Assembly (NCBI GenBank): GCA_013289415.1 | Contig: JABDAB010000003.1 | Location: 61,525-125,524, forward strand | Reading direction: 5' to 3' | Length of the DNA: 64,000 bases | Source: Gammaproteobacteria bacterium | GTDB taxonomy: Bacteria > Pseudomonadota > Gammaproteobacteria > Legionellales > Legionellaceae | Shown: in pieces, positions 1 through 9,192 of the stretch | Layout of the letters: every line of letters begins with the position of its first letter | Position numbering within the stretch: the stretch's first letter is position 1 | Made by a program: the position numbers and the translations under genes | The notes under the pieces: generated by a model | Seen by the model: only the letters and a program-made list of their open reading frames with translations | What the model was told of the DNA's origin: nothing | Databases searched by the model: none

Positions 1-792
1 GTTAATGTGACCAGTGACAAATGCTATGAAAATCGTGAGTGGCTTTGGGGTTATCGTGAAGATGAGGCGATGGGTGGATTTGACCCGTATAGCAGCAGCA
101 AAGGTTGTGCCGAATTAATCACTTCCTCTTATCGTCAATCATTCTTTAATGCTGCAAATTATCACGAACATGGCTGCGCCATAGCATCAGCTCGCGCAGG
201 CAATGTCATCGGTGGTGGGGATTGGGCATCAGACCGGTTAATTCCTGATATACTCAACGCATTTTCAAACAGGCAAGTCGTTAATATCCGTAATCCGAAT
301 GCGATTAGACCTTGGCAACATGTCCTAGAGCCGTTGTCTGGCTATTTGTTGTTAGCAGAAAAACTCTATACGCATGGTATTGAATTTTCTGAAGGATGGA
401 ATTTTGGTCCTCGGGAAAACGAAGCACAACCAGTACAGTGGATAGTCGACAAACTGGTTTCTCAATGGGGAGATGGAGCACACTGGTGCAATGATGAGCG
501 ATCTCATCCGCATGAGGCACATTACCTTAAACTGGATTGTTCAAAAGCAAGAATGAAATTAAAATGGCAACCAACATGGGAATTGGAACATACTTTGAAT
601 CGAATCGTAGATTGGCATAAAGAATGGCTTGCGGGTGCTGATATCTATGATTACACCGTCACTGAAATCAGTGATTTTATGAGTGCCTCACAAAAACTGA
701 ATTATCGAAATACACATACAGGTGATGAATATGTCAAAGAACACAATACGTCAGGAAATAGCCTCCTTGGTAGCGCAATATGCAGCACTTGA
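1..792 (+). CDS. rfbG: CDP-glucose 4,6-dehydratase, C-terminal part (runs in from the left)
   Basis: Frame 1 is open from the window edge to the TGA at 790, so the N-terminus with the NAD-binding glycine motif lies outside. The visible 263 residues are a short-chain dehydrogenase/epimerase C-half. They include the catalytic YSSSK (YxxxK) near residue 30, GNVIGGGDW and [13 protein letters not shown], which are typical of CDP-glucose 4,6-dehydratase. The enzyme makes CDP-4-keto-6-deoxyglucose, the substrate of the enzyme encoded by the next gene. Its 3' end overlaps the rfbH start by about 60 nt, so the two are likely co-transcribed and translationally coupled. Assignment rests on motif and neighbour agreement. 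Confidence 0.9.
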   Translation, partial: VNVTSDKCYENREWLWGYREDEAMGGFDPYSSSKGCAELITSSYRQSFFNAANYHEHGCAIASARAGNVIGGGDWASDRLIPDILNAFSNRQVVNIRNPNAIRPWQHVLEPLSGYLLLAEKLYTHGIEFSEGWNFGPRENEAQPVQWIVDKLVSQWGDGAHWCNDERSHPHEAHYLKLDCSKARMKLKWQPTWELEHTLNRIVDWHKEWLAGADIYDYTVTEISDFMSASQKLNYRNTHTGDEYVKEHNTSGNSLLGSAICST

Positions 793-2044
793 ATATGCAC
801 CGCGCCCTTTTGAGGCGGGTGAAACGATTGTGCCACCATCTGGAAAAGTATTGGGTGTAACTGAGTTACAAATGATGGTTGAGGCATCTTTGGATGGTTG
901 GCTAACTACAGGTCGATTTAATACAGCTTTTGAAAAACGTTTAGGCGAATATATTGGCGTGCAGCATGTCTTAACCACAACATCCGGATCATCAGCCAAT
1001 CTACTGGCATTAACTGCATTAACTTCGCCCAAACTAGGTTCGCGTCAGCTAAAACCAGGTGATGAAGTCATTACAGTGGCTGCGGGATTTCCAACCACAG
1101 TCAATCCAATCATACAAAATGGTTTAATCCCTGTATTCGTTGACGTTGAGATCCCCACCTATAATATCAATGCAAGCCTGATTGAAGGCGCAATTACCGA
1201 GAAAACTAAAGCTATCATGATTGCCCATACATTGGGGAATACGTTTAATTTGGCTGAAGTCAGGCGGATTGCCACCCAATATAACCTGTGGTTAATTGAA
1301 GATTGTTGTGATGCTCTGGGGTCGACATATGACGGAAAAATGGTGGGTACATTCGGTGATATCGCAACAGTAAGCTTCTACCCGGCACATCACATTACCA
1401 TGGGCGAAGGTGGCGCGGTATTCACCGCATCAAAAACATTACACACCATCATTGAATCGTTTCGTGATTGGGGTCGTGATTGTTATTGCGCACCGGGATG
1501 TGATAACACCTGTGGCAAGCGCTTTGATCAACAGTTTGGATCGCTGCCACAGGGATATGATCACAAATACACCTACTCACATATCGGCTATAACCTGAAG
1601 ATTACCGATATGCAGGCAGCCTGTGGTCTTGCGCAAATGGATAGTATTGAGCATTTTGTTGAACGGCGTAAAGAAAACTTCAAGTATTTGAGCGAAGGAT
1701 TAATGTCTTGTGAAGAATTTATTATTTTACCGAAAGCGACATTAAACTCAGAGCCATCCTGGTTTGGTTTTCCTATTACCATCAAGCCCGAGAGTAAAAT
1801 CAATCGAGTTGATTTACTAAGATTTATGACACAAAACAAAATTGGAACACGCCTGCTGTTTGCGGGGAATTTAACGCGTCAACCCTATTTTGAACAGGTG
1901 AATTACCGAGTTCATGGTGAACTGACCAATACGGATATCATCATGAATCATACGTTTTGGGTGGGCGTTTACCCGGGCCTGGATCGCCCCCACCTTGATT
2001 TTATGATTGAAAAATTCGAAGAATTTTTTGGTGTGAGTTTCTAA
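731..2044 (+). CDS. rfbH: CDP-4-keto-6-deoxy-D-glucose 3-dehydrase (PLP/iron-sulfur)
   Basis: This 437-residue DegT/AHBA-fold protein matches the usual length of the RfbH/DdhC dehydrase (E1). The family removes the C3 hydroxyl of CDP-4-keto-6-deoxyglucose using PMP and a [2Fe-2S] cluster, and needs a reductase partner. [13 protein letters not shown] carries a histidine where aminotransferases have the PLP lysine, the hallmark of this dehydrase. A cysteine-rich stretch ([15 protein letters not shown], near residue 255) fits the iron-sulfur site. I chose ATG 731 because AGGTG lies 6 nt upstream and the length matches; GTG 722 and ATG 725 are alternatives. No RfbI/DdhD reductase gene is visible in this window. 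Confidence 0.93.
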   Translation: MSKNTIRQEIASLVAQYAALEYAPRPFEAGETIVPPSGKVLGVTELQMMVEASLDGWLTTGRFNTAFEKRLGEYIGVQHVLTTTSGSSANLLALTALTSPKLGSRQLKPGDEVITVAAGFPTTVNPIIQNGLIPVFVDVEIPTYNINASLIEGAITEKTKAIMIAHTLGNTFNLAEVRRIATQYNLWLIEDCCDALGSTYDGKMVGTFGDIATVSFYPAHHITMGEGGAVFTASKTLHTIIESFRDWGRDCYCAPGCDNTCGKRFDQQFGSLPQGYDHKYTYSHIGYNLKITDMQAACGLAQMDSIEHFVERRKENFKYLSEGLMSCEEFIILPKATLNSEPSWFGFPITIKPESKINRVDLLRFMTQNKIGTRLLFAGNLTRQPYFEQVNYRVHGELTNTDIIMNHTFWVGVYPGLDRPHLDFMIEKFEEFFGVSF

Positions 2045-2074
2045 CGTTTATGGAGACAAGTTTGGATATTTATT

Positions 2075-3181
2075 ATGGATAAAGATATTTTTGTAACGCA
2101 ACCATATCTCCCGCCATTGAATGAGTTTATTCCGTATCTAGAGAAGATATGGAATAGTAAAATATTAACTAATGGAGGCCCGTTTCATCAGCAGCTGGAA
2201 GATTCCCTTTGCGAATATCTAGGTGTTGATTTTATTTCTCTTTTTACCAATGGCACCATCGCGTTGATCACAGCACTTCAAGCTTTACGCATTACAGGCG
2301 AAGTGATTACCACCCCCTACTCATTTGTTGCAACGTCGCATTCGTTGCTATGGAATGGTATAAAGCCTGTGTTCGTGGATGTTGATTCAAGCTCGCTTAA
2401 TCTTGATCCTGCAAAGATCGAAGCGGCTATTACTCCGCAGACTACTGCGATTATGCCGGTGCATTGTTATGGATATTCATGTGATGTTAAAGCGATAAAA
2501 AAAATTGCAGACAACTATAATCTGAAGGTAATTTACGACGCAGCACATGCTTTTGGTGTTAAATATCATGGTACCAGCATACTCAATTATGGCGATCTAT
2601 CTGTATTGAGTTTTCATGCGACCAAAGTTTTTAACACATTTGAGGGAGGAGCTATCATATGTTCGGATGCAGAAACAAAAAGACATATTGATCAGTTGAA
2701 GAATTTCGGGCATGTGGATGAAGTAACCGTGACGACTTCCGGAATAAATGGAAAAATGAGTGAATTAAATGCAGCAATGGGTCTATTACAGCTGAAATAT
2801 ATAGATCAAGGTCTTATACAACGTAAAGAGATTGACGCCATATACCGCCAACAGCTATTAGGCGTGAAAGGCATTCACTGTCTGGGTGATTTAGATGAAA
2901 CAGTATCCAACTACGCATATTTTCCGATCTTGGTTGGTCCTGACTATCCTATCAGCCGCGATGATCTTTATCATCGACTCAAGGCCCGTGGTATTCATCC
3001 TCGCCGCTATTTTTATCCGTTAATATCAGAATTTTCCATGTATCGTCCATTAGGTTCTGCTAACAGAGAGAACCTTCCTGTAGCATCGGCGGCATCTTTG
3101 CAGGTGCTTTGCTTGCCACTATACGCTGATTTGGATATGTCTATCGTGAGTGAAATTACTCATTTTATCGCTGCTCAATGA
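2075..3181 (+). CDS. DegT/DnrJ/EryC1/StrS family sugar aminotransferase
   Basis: A 368-residue fold-type I PLP enzyme. FHATKVFNTFEGG (about residue 185) contains the lysine expected to form the PLP Schiff base, unlike RfbH just upstream which has histidine there. The family transaminates nucleotide-linked keto-deoxysugars (VioA, FdtB, QdtB and similar). YDAAHAFG and NGKMSELNAAMG are other conserved pieces. The gene follows rfbH by 30 nt on the same strand, so it could aminate a keto sugar of this pathway or act on a dTDP-keto sugar made elsewhere. The exact substrate cannot be read from the sequence. Confidence 0.85.
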   Translation: MDKDIFVTQPYLPPLNEFIPYLEKIWNSKILTNGGPFHQQLEDSLCEYLGVDFISLFTNGTIALITALQALRITGEVITTPYSFVATSHSLLWNGIKPVFVDVDSSSLNLDPAKIEAAITPQTTAIMPVHCYGYSCDVKAIKKIADNYNLKVIYDAAHAFGVKYHGTSILNYGDLSVLSFHATKVFNTFEGGAIICSDAETKRHIDQLKNFGHVDEVTVTTSGINGKMSELNAAMGLLQLKYIDQGLIQRKEIDAIYRQQLLGVKGIHCLGDLDETVSNYAYFPILVGPDYPISRDDLYHRLKARGIHPRRYFYPLISEFSMYRPLGSANRENLPVASAASLQVLCLPLYADLDMSIVSEITHFIAAQ

Positions 3182-3259
3182 CCAGCCACTGTTATGCGTC
3201 AGACGAATGTGCCGTCGGTTTTGATGGTATTAAATTTTAATAATTGGAAAAAAAGTATC

Positions 3260-4183
3260 ATGAAAATCTCAATTGTTGTGGCAGTTTATAATAATGAAGG
3301 TGCTATTTCTAAAACGTGTGAGAATATTCATTCAATTTTTTTAAGCGAACTTGCCGAACATGAGTATGAAATTATTTGTGTGGATGATGGCTCAAAAGAT
3401 GGTTCACTTCCAGAATTACTCTCTTTGCGAAAGAAAGATTCGCGAGTCAAAGTGATTACGTTTACTCGAAATTTTGGCCAGAGGGAGGCGATGTTAGCGG
3501 GATTTGAAGAGGCCGCTGGTGATGCAATTATTAATATCTCAGCCGATTTGCAAGATCCGGTTGAATTGATTCCACAGATGGTTGATAAATGGCTTGGTGG
3601 GGCTGAAACTGTAATTTGTTATCGAGCCAATCGAGAGGATAGGTTAGCTGTAAAAATTTTATCAAGTATTGCATATAGGTTATTGCGTATTTCTTTGCCG
3701 CAAATACCAACTGGTGGCTTCGATTATGTATTAATGGATAGGAAGGTATTGGATACGTTTAATTCGATGGATGTTAAGCATCGATTTTTTCAAGGAAAAC
3801 TCCTCTGGATGGGTTATACAACAAGCTTAATTCCGTATACTCGTTTAAAAAGAACAATTGGTAAGTCACAATATACATTTGGAAAAAAATTAAAATTTTT
3901 AATTGATGCACTGTTTGATTTGTCCTATTTTCCAATTCGATTCATTTCGTTAATTGGCGTTATAATCTCAATGCTTGGCGTGCTCTATAGTATTAACATT
4001 GTTTTCAGTTGGTGGCAGGGAAAAACGCCGTTTTCCGGATGGCCTCCCATCATGATGCTTATCCTTTTAATGGGAGGAATGATCATGGTGATGTTGGGTG
4101 TGATTGGGGAGTATGTGTGGCGTATTTATGAAGAAGGACGAAAGAGACCGAATTACATCATTAGAGAGTCATTCTTGTCGTAA
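3260..4183 (+). CDS. GtrB/ArnC-like family 2 glycosyltransferase (polyprenyl-phosphate sugar transferase)
   Basis: A GT-A glycosyltransferase starting ISIVVAVYNNE, with VDDGSKDGS and a DLQDP metal/nucleotide motif near residue 95. Two C-terminal transmembrane segments follow (about 235-260 and 270-295, ending GVIGEYVWRIYEE). This is the architecture of DPM1/GtrB enzymes, which load a sugar from a nucleotide donor onto undecaprenyl phosphate at the inner face of the membrane. ATG 3260 is preferred: an upstream in-frame start at 3194 would add 22 residues that do not look like the family, and GGAAAA precedes 3260. A GtrA-like flippase at 18601 and several GT-C-like proteins in this window could be its partners. 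Confidence 0.87.
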   Translation: MKISIVVAVYNNEGAISKTCENIHSIFLSELAEHEYEIICVDDGSKDGSLPELLSLRKKDSRVKVITFTRNFGQREAMLAGFEEAAGDAIINISADLQDPVELIPQMVDKWLGGAETVICYRANREDRLAVKILSSIAYRLLRISLPQIPTGGFDYVLMDRKVLDTFNSMDVKHRFFQGKLLWMGYTTSLIPYTRLKRTIGKSQYTFGKKLKFLIDALFDLSYFPIRFISLIGVIISMLGVLYSINIVFSWWQGKTPFSGWPPIMMLILLMGGMIMVMLGVIGEYVWRIYEEGRKRPNYIIRESFLS

Positions 4184-4215
4184 CGATGGTTGAGTCATAT
4201 AGATAGCGTTATTTT

Positions 4216-4884
4216 TCACTTTAAAAACCTTTCACCTGGCTCCCTTTCTCTGATAATCTGAGCCGGATTACCATATGCTAACACGTTATCTGGTAAAGAT
4301 TTGATCACCAAAGAGCCGGCTCCAACCACCGTATTTTCACCTATGACCAATCGATCGATTATAATCACGCCAAGTGTTACCGCCGTATATTTTCCAATTT
4401 TTACGTGCCCTCCAGTGACAGAACCTGCTGAAATGCTTGCAAAGTTTCCAATATCACAATCGTGCTCAATTTGTGCTCCAGTCGCAAAAAAAGTAAAATT
4501 TCCGATGTAGGCCCCAGGATTAAATATACAGCCAGCCATTGCAATAACACCTTTCCCCATCTTCACGTTATTACCAATTATTACAGAGGGATGAATAGCA
4601 TTTATAAAAATAAAATCAGGGGCTCTTAATGTGATCGCATCATAAATATATTTTCTTGTCCAATTGTCACCTACTGTAATAATGCCACTGTCTATTCGAT
4701 ATTTTTTTATTAGCTCTACAATTTCTTCCTGCCTGCCAATAACCGAATATCCAAAAACCACCTCACCTATCGGTTTCATAGAATCGATAATCCCAACAAT
4801 TTTATACTTCCTTTCTTTTTGAATAATATCAATTGAATATTGGACTTGATTACCACCGCCAAATAAAACTATCCTCTTCTTCAT
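4216..4884 (-). CDS. NeuD/PglD-like sugar O-/N-acyltransferase (left-handed beta helix)
   Basis: A 222-residue protein with an N-terminal Rossmann-like PglD_N domain (RIVLFGGGNQVQY, about 1-80). It is followed by hexapeptide repeats forming a left-handed beta helix (about 90-205, for example IGNNVKMGKGV, IGKYTAV and IGENTVVGAGS). This is the sialic-acid O-acetyltransferase/PglD group, which acylates amino or hydroxyl groups of bacterial sugars using acetyl-CoA. It converges on the glycosyltransferase gene with about 30 nt between them. A role in decorating the locus polysaccharide is inferred; the acceptor is unknown. Confidence 0.85.
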   Translation of the reverse strand: MKKRIVLFGGGNQVQYSIDIIQKERKYKIVGIIDSMKPIGEVVFGYSVIGRQEEIVELIKKYRIDSGIITVGDNWTRKYIYDAITLRAPDFIFINAIHPSVIIGNNVKMGKGVIAMAGCIFNPGAYIGNFTFFATGAQIEHDCDIGNFASISAGSVTGGHVKIGKYTAVTLGVIIIDRLVIGENTVVGAGSLVIKSLPDNVLAYGNPAQIIREREPGERFLK

Positions 4885-4915
4885 AAAGTAATTCTCTGCA
4901 TGGCTTAAGAAACAA

Positions 4916-4977
4916 GGATCGCGCCAGAATTAACGTTCTATTTTTCGTAAAATAGGACGTTAATTCTGGCGCGATCC
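4916..4977. terminator. Long near-perfect inverted repeat (29-bp arms)
   Basis: Left arm 4916-4944 and right arm 4949-4977 are complementary except for one position, separated by a 4-nt loop (TCGT). The stem is far longer than a usual terminator. It lies just past the 3' end of the PhyH gene and upstream of the acyltransferase gene on the minus strand. It may terminate the former, or be a dispersed palindromic element like those at 24131 and 24585. Confidence 0.7.
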
Positions 4978-4984
4978 CAAGGCT

Positions 4985-5770
4985 CTAATCTTGATTCTTC
5001 TTATAAAATCGAGATTCATAAGGCTGGTACCATTCCTCCAAATTAGCAGGGACTCTCGCATGATATCCCAAAAGCTGCCTCAAATCGTCATTAAAGGATT
5101 CCTTTTTATCATAACCTAAAGCTCTTGGATAATCGATTAACTGTTTTATTAATGATTTTGTAAAAGTCAAAGGGAGGGCTCTTCTATTATCTTGAGATTT
5201 GTTCAAGCTTGATGCATGCCAAACGTTCGAATTAAAGACAAGAACATCTCCTTTTTTTCCTAACGCTTTAACTGCGTTTTCAAAAAAGAAATCATCACTT
5301 GGCTTTCCCTCAGTTTTATGAGAATAAGGTAATAATAAAGTTGCCCCGTTATCTTCTGTGAAATCATCTAACATGACTAAAACATTAAGCATTACAGGAA
5401 TTTCTCCGGTATAAAATCTAAGATCTCGATGTATAATAGAAGAAAAATTTAGCTGATTGGGCTTATTGTTTAGCGCACTGAAAGAGTTAAGAATAAAATT
5501 TGACCCAAAGTAATATTCTTTTATATTTTTAATAAAACCGATATTTATTAATTCATTAAGAAACTCAATAAATATTGGATTACTTAAAACTACATGTAAA
5601 GCAACACCATCGGTATTTATATCATTGGCATTTTGTATCTGTATTTTTCGATGTGCATTAAAAGCATCTTCCAATGCGTCCGTTAATTGCAGAAGCCATT
5701 CTGGACTTACCAGACTATTAACTATACAGAAACCACGCTTTTGTAAATTTTCAATATGAATTTCATTCAT
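4985..5770 (-). CDS. Phytanoyl-CoA dioxygenase (PhyH) family protein
   Basis: A non-haem Fe(II)/2-oxoglutarate dioxygenase of the PhyH family, 261 residues from ATG 5770. IHRDL gives the first two iron ligands (HxD), VWHASS the distal histidine, and an arginine in NRR fits the 2-oxoglutarate site. The reading frame continues upstream to 5941, but that part is translated from an inserted repeat and a decayed neighbour sequence, so the start beginning MNEIHIENLQKRG is preferred (AAGGA upstream, somewhat distant). Family members hydroxylate lipids, sugars and small metabolites. Here a polysaccharide-modifying role is inferred from context only. Confidence 0.78.
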   Translation of the reverse strand: MNEIHIENLQKRGFCIVNSLVSPEWLLQLTDALEDAFNAHRKIQIQNANDINTDGVALHVVLSNPIFIEFLNELINIGFIKNIKEYYFGSNFILNSFSALNNKPNQLNFSSIIHRDLRFYTGEIPVMLNVLVMLDDFTEDNGATLLLPYSHKTEGKPSDDFFFENAVKALGKKGDVLVFNSNVWHASSLNKSQDNRRALPLTFTKSLIKQLIDYPRALGYDKKESFNDDLRQLLGYHARVPANLEEWYQPYESRFYKKNQD

Positions 5771-5812
5771 TTTAAAATTTTTTCCTTGAAATCGATTAGA
5801 GAATGCTTTTGA

Positions 5813-6103
5813 ATCGAGAAGTTGGTATGACCTTCCTTTTATATCGTCTACTCTGCGACTATGTAACGGGTGCAACTCTGATATAGGCAATGTCGTCCCC
5901 GCGTAGGCGGGGATCCGTTCATCAAAATAGTACCATGCCATGCTAGAAATGGATCCCTATGTAAGTCATCAATGCTGTCCTTACCATTAATTGGTATATT
6001 TCTGGAGCCATACTTATAATTTAAGCCCTTCCAGTTACAGTTATCCAGAAACAGCCATGAATTAGATAGTAACCCCATAAGTACAAATATTATTATTTTT
6101 TTT
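5813..6103 (+). pseudogene. Decayed fragment of a copy of the membrane-protein gene at 9193
   Basis: Bases 5813-5866 align without gaps to 9333-9386 inside the GT-C-like gene. After a 90-bp interruption the match resumes at 5957 (corresponding to 9379). It continues with small deletions: an ACCATTAA(T)TTGGTATAT segment, then a CATA.TTATAATTT segment after about 30 bp are lost, then ATAAGTACAAA. No open frame remains. This is a degraded paralogue or a recombination scar between the two parts of the locus. Confidence 0.75.
5859..5964. mobile_element. Small 90-bp insertion flanked by an 8-bp direct repeat
   Basis: CTATGTAA at 5859-5866 is repeated at 5957-5964, while the related intact gene has it once (9379-9386). 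The 90 bp between (5867-5956) are absent from that gene and contain a hairpin of the type GTCCCCGCGTAGGCGGGGA (about 5891-5914). This is what a short mobile repeat with target-site duplication would look like. No clear terminal inverted repeats are visible at its ends, so the mechanism is uncertain. Confidence 0.6.
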
Positions 6104-6866
6104 CTAGCACTCCTGTAATACTTAGTCCAAAAGGTAATCGAATGAATTTCTCGTAAAATTTTTCTAAGGGAATTAAATATCTGTCATATAGTTTCCCTTG
6201 GTTTTTTACCAGATCAACACCCTTATCAGATTTAAGCTCTATTTTTTTAAATTTAAAAAAAATGAAAGACCCTATCATGCCAATTGCATCTTGGAACCAT
6301 AAATCGTTGGTTTTGTATAAATGAGGATCCACCATTGCTCTGAAATTAGTTTTATTATAACGCCTGTAATGCCCCAGCATTTTATCATGCACAGAAAAAA
6401 GCGATGGCATTGCAGGTACTTCAATTAAAACTTTCCCTCCTGGTTTTAATAATGAATGCAAATGGGTCAATGCTTCCCTGTCTTTTTCTATATGTTCCAA
6501 TACATGAATTAAAATGATGGTATCGAATAAACCATAAGAATCAGGGGTGAGATCAAATAGATTATCATCGGATAAGATCACATAATCAGGGAGCTTATAT
6601 TTATCTTTATAAACTTCCATCAATGTTTGAGAAGGCTCAATTGAAACAATACGTTCAATATTTTGTGTATTAGTTATTATTTGATTGGTAAAACCTCTGT
6701 CGCCACTACCAACTTCTAAGATATTTTTACCGATATGCTTACTTATTAAATCAAATTGGTATTTTCTGTAGTTAGAAAGTTCAAAATCTTTCAATTCATC
6801 AGCCATCCAGTCCATTCCGTGAACAATACAATCCTCGCCAGATCTATCTATTCTTTTTTTTGTCAT
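6093..6866 (-). CDS. Class I SAM-dependent methyltransferase
   Basis: About 257 residues from ATG 6866. Motif I is ILEVGSGDRGFT, an acidic loop follows, and HVLEHIEKD plus LKPGGKVLIEVPA give motifs II-III. This is a Methyltransf_11/23-type Rossmann methyltransferase. It is clearly related to the protein at 29167, sharing VLEHIE-D, a vPAl/m-pxL segment and GHYRRY, so the two are paralogues in the same polysaccharide region. The frame is open upstream to 7040 with a hydrophobic stretch, but the length of the paralogue and an AAAGG element favour 6866. Target (sugar, lipid or protein) unknown. Confidence 0.8.
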   Translation of the reverse strand: MTKKRIDRSGEDCIVHGMDWMADELKDFELSNYRKYQFDLISKHIGKNILEVGSGDRGFTNQIITNTQNIERIVSIEPSQTLMEVYKDKYKLPDYVILSDDNLFDLTPDSYGLFDTIILIHVLEHIEKDREALTHLHSLLKPGGKVLIEVPAMPSLFSVHDKMLGHYRRYNKTNFRAMVDPHLYKTNDLWFQDAIGMIGSFIFFKFKKIELKSDKGVDLVKNQGKLYDRYLIPLEKFYEKFIRLPFGLSITGVLEKK

Positions 6867-7109
6867 TAAGAGGCCTTTAGTAAAAAGTTCATTTTTTTTT
6901 ACTCCCTTTTTCAAACATAAAAATATACTTGAACATATAGTTGTGCTAACAAGAGTAGAGGCGAATGATAGTAAAGGAAGAAAATACCAGTAGTCAAGTG
7001 TTAGATTCATCAATACAGGGTGAATTTGTTCTATAGGCACATTCTATGTAGATAAGGGTGCAAGCAATTAATTCTGATTATTTCTATAAATTTCGTGTAT
7101 AAAGTCGGG

Positions 7110-7503
7110 ATGAACATAAATTTATCCGCGCTTAAAGTCTGCCCCATACAAAAAGGTGATGAATTGCGCTATCGATCGCTGATGGCAGAACATCATTATT
7201 TGGGGGTTCTATCTAAAATTAGTCATACGCTATGGTACGTTGCTACCTATGAAAAAACGTGGGTAGCCTTATTAAGTTTTTCTGCTTCAGCTTTGAAGTG
7301 CGGGGTACGTGATCAATGGATTGGTTGGGATTTTCGCAATCAATATGGTCGACTCAAGCTGATTGCCAACAACAGTCGTTTTCTTATTTTACTGGAGTGG
7401 CATTACCCTAATTTGGCCTCAAAGATACTGGCGTTATGTCAAAAACGAATTGTCTCTGATTGGCAAACGTATTTTTCGCAACCTTTACTGTTACTTGAAA
7501 CCC
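7110..7503 (+). pseudogene. Truncated DUF4338 (DruA-like) protein
   Basis: The reading frame encodes LMAEHHYLG, a WVALLSFSASALKCG segment, RDQWIGW and a KLIANNSRFLIL segment, followed by HYPNLASKILA. To my recollection this is the conserved core of DUF4338 proteins, which occur beside transposases and, as DruA, in Druantia defence systems. After LLLLET (about 7500) the similarity stops abruptly and the frame ends at 7550 in sequence belonging to the adjacent insertion element. The C-terminal part is therefore missing and the gene is probably dead, cut by the ISAs1-type element. Confidence 0.65.
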
Positions 7504-7523
7504 CACGGGAATCGGGCCAAAAC

Positions 7524-8507
7524 TTACGCATTAGCACCTCCAGCCAGTAATTTAGCCAAATAGGCATGATCCCATCCAGCCATAAGACGTTTGTTTTTTA
7601 TCCCTATTTTTGCTGTTGTTTCCTGTTTTAACAAATTTAAAGCGATGTGACGTATAACAGCAAAGTTTTCCGGAGCATTGTCTTTTCTGACTCGAGAGCT
7701 ATCTTCATTAAAGCCAACATCAAGGCACCAATGTAGGCCGTTCTCAATACCCCAATGATGTCTTACTGCCTCAGCAAATCGTTTTGCATCTGCAGAGATT
7801 GAGTTGATGAAGAAGCGCCGTTCAATGATCCGTTCACCGGTCAACTTTATAATGCATTCATATTCGACCATTCCAATGCTTTTCAATCCTGCCCAAGCAT
7901 TATATTGTTCTAACCACTTAATATCTTCAGTGACCTAGTACCGACGTGTTTCAATACGACCATGATCGCCGTCAATTACTTCAATCTTATTGACTAACGT
8001 CTTTTGGCACTGCTGTTTATCAACATACGATTCCAAAAAAAGACTTACATCTTTATGTAATGTACTTTGATTTCCTTTAAGATTAAAAACGTAGTCACCG
8101 CCTTAGCTAATGATTTGTTTTGCTATTTTCTTCTGACAACCCATGGCGTCAATCGTTACCACACTGCCTACCAAATCAAGCCTTTTTAATAACTCAGGAA
8201 TCGCCGTAACCTCATTCGATTTGGTGTCCGTTTTTACCTGACCTAGCACCAGTCTGTTTTTGCAAGCCCATGCACTCACCATGTGAATCGCAGGGCGGCT
8301 TGATGCTGTATCATACGAGCGTCTTAATGTTTTCCCATCAATGGCTATAATCTCTCCACCACTAAAATGAAATAACTCATTTATCCAACGTAAAAAGCAT
8401 TCTTGAAATTGTTGTGAGTCTAACCGTGAAAATAGCGTGCCGATTGTGTCATGAGACGGGATCCCATTAGGCAGTTTTAAAATGTTTTCAAGCGAGAGGT
8501 GACCCAT
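7524..8507 (-). pseudogene. ISAs1-family (H-repeat) transposase, degenerate
   Basis: Read on the minus strand, three pieces in one order cover an ISAs1 transposase. The first (8103-8507) contains GIPSHDTIGTLFSRLD, EIIAIDGKTLRRS and VVTIDAMGCQKKIA. A middle part lies between in-frame stops near 8103 and 7936. The last (7524-7886) contains RHHWGIENGLHWCLDV and FNEDSSRVRKDNAPENFA. DGK, DAMG and the E of WGIENGLHW are the DDE residues. The N-terminal roughly 80-90 residues of the family are missing and at least two stops interrupt it, so it cannot act on its own. It sits against the truncated DUF4338 gene. Confidence 0.85.
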
Positions 8508-9192
8508 AAAAAAACTGGAGAAATAACGTTAGAAATAGCATTTGGTCTCACCAATCGCACAGATGAGCGCTGCGCGAGTGTTTTATTTTTTTAGCCTTGG
8601 ATTAGTATTCTAAACAGTCTTCGTGAGGTGGAGCTTTATCATGTGTTGTCAATTATGAGTCCGTGAATAAAGCCCGTGCCCTTGTCAGATAAGAGTCCGG
8701 ACAAGAGAACGGGCACGAAAAGCAGATAATTGCGTTAGAACAAATTTACCGTGTTCATCAATATATTCTTGATTAAACGAGAAATAAATTAGATACTCAG
8801 GTCTATAATTTCAAAGTGGTAAATAATCATGAAAATTAATGTTCTCGTAACAGGTGTTGGTGCAGCATTAGGGCAAGGCATATTACGTTGTCTTTGAAAA
8901 TCTAACGACCAATGAACATTCATACTGCAGGAGTACATTGGCGCAGTACTGGTCATTGGTTGGGAGGCAAGGAAAATCATATTCCCTTAGCAAATGATCC
9001 ATTTTATATATAAAGAACACCTAAAGACCACCATTCTGTCTGCTGTTATAAAGGAATTTATATTAAAAAACTACCCATCTATATGTATATATTATTATAG
9101 AAACAAAAAAATAGCATAAAATCGCGAGACTTATCTGTAGTAGTTAAACTGGTATATTGTGGATGCCAATATCATAGAGAGAGAAAAAAACC
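8508..9192. other. Gene-free stretch with remnants
   Basis: No complete gene is visible here. At 8829-8897 a plus-strand frame reads MKINVLVTGVGAALGQGIL and stops after 22 codons; it looks like the start of an ATP-grasp or NAD-binding sugar protein. Near 8928-9013 another frame encodes HTAGVHWRSTGHWLGGKEN and ends IPLANDPFYI, resembling a protein C-terminus I cannot name. An imperfect inverted repeat (GTGCCCTTGTC with GACAAG..GGGCAC, about 8677-8717) lies between the dead transposase and these fragments. The region looks like decayed polysaccharide genes. Confidence 0.5.

Noticed and set aside
5771..5941. N-terminal extension of the PhyH protein
   Set aside because: The extra codons are translated from the 90-bp insert and the decayed gene fragment, not from conserved PhyH sequence.
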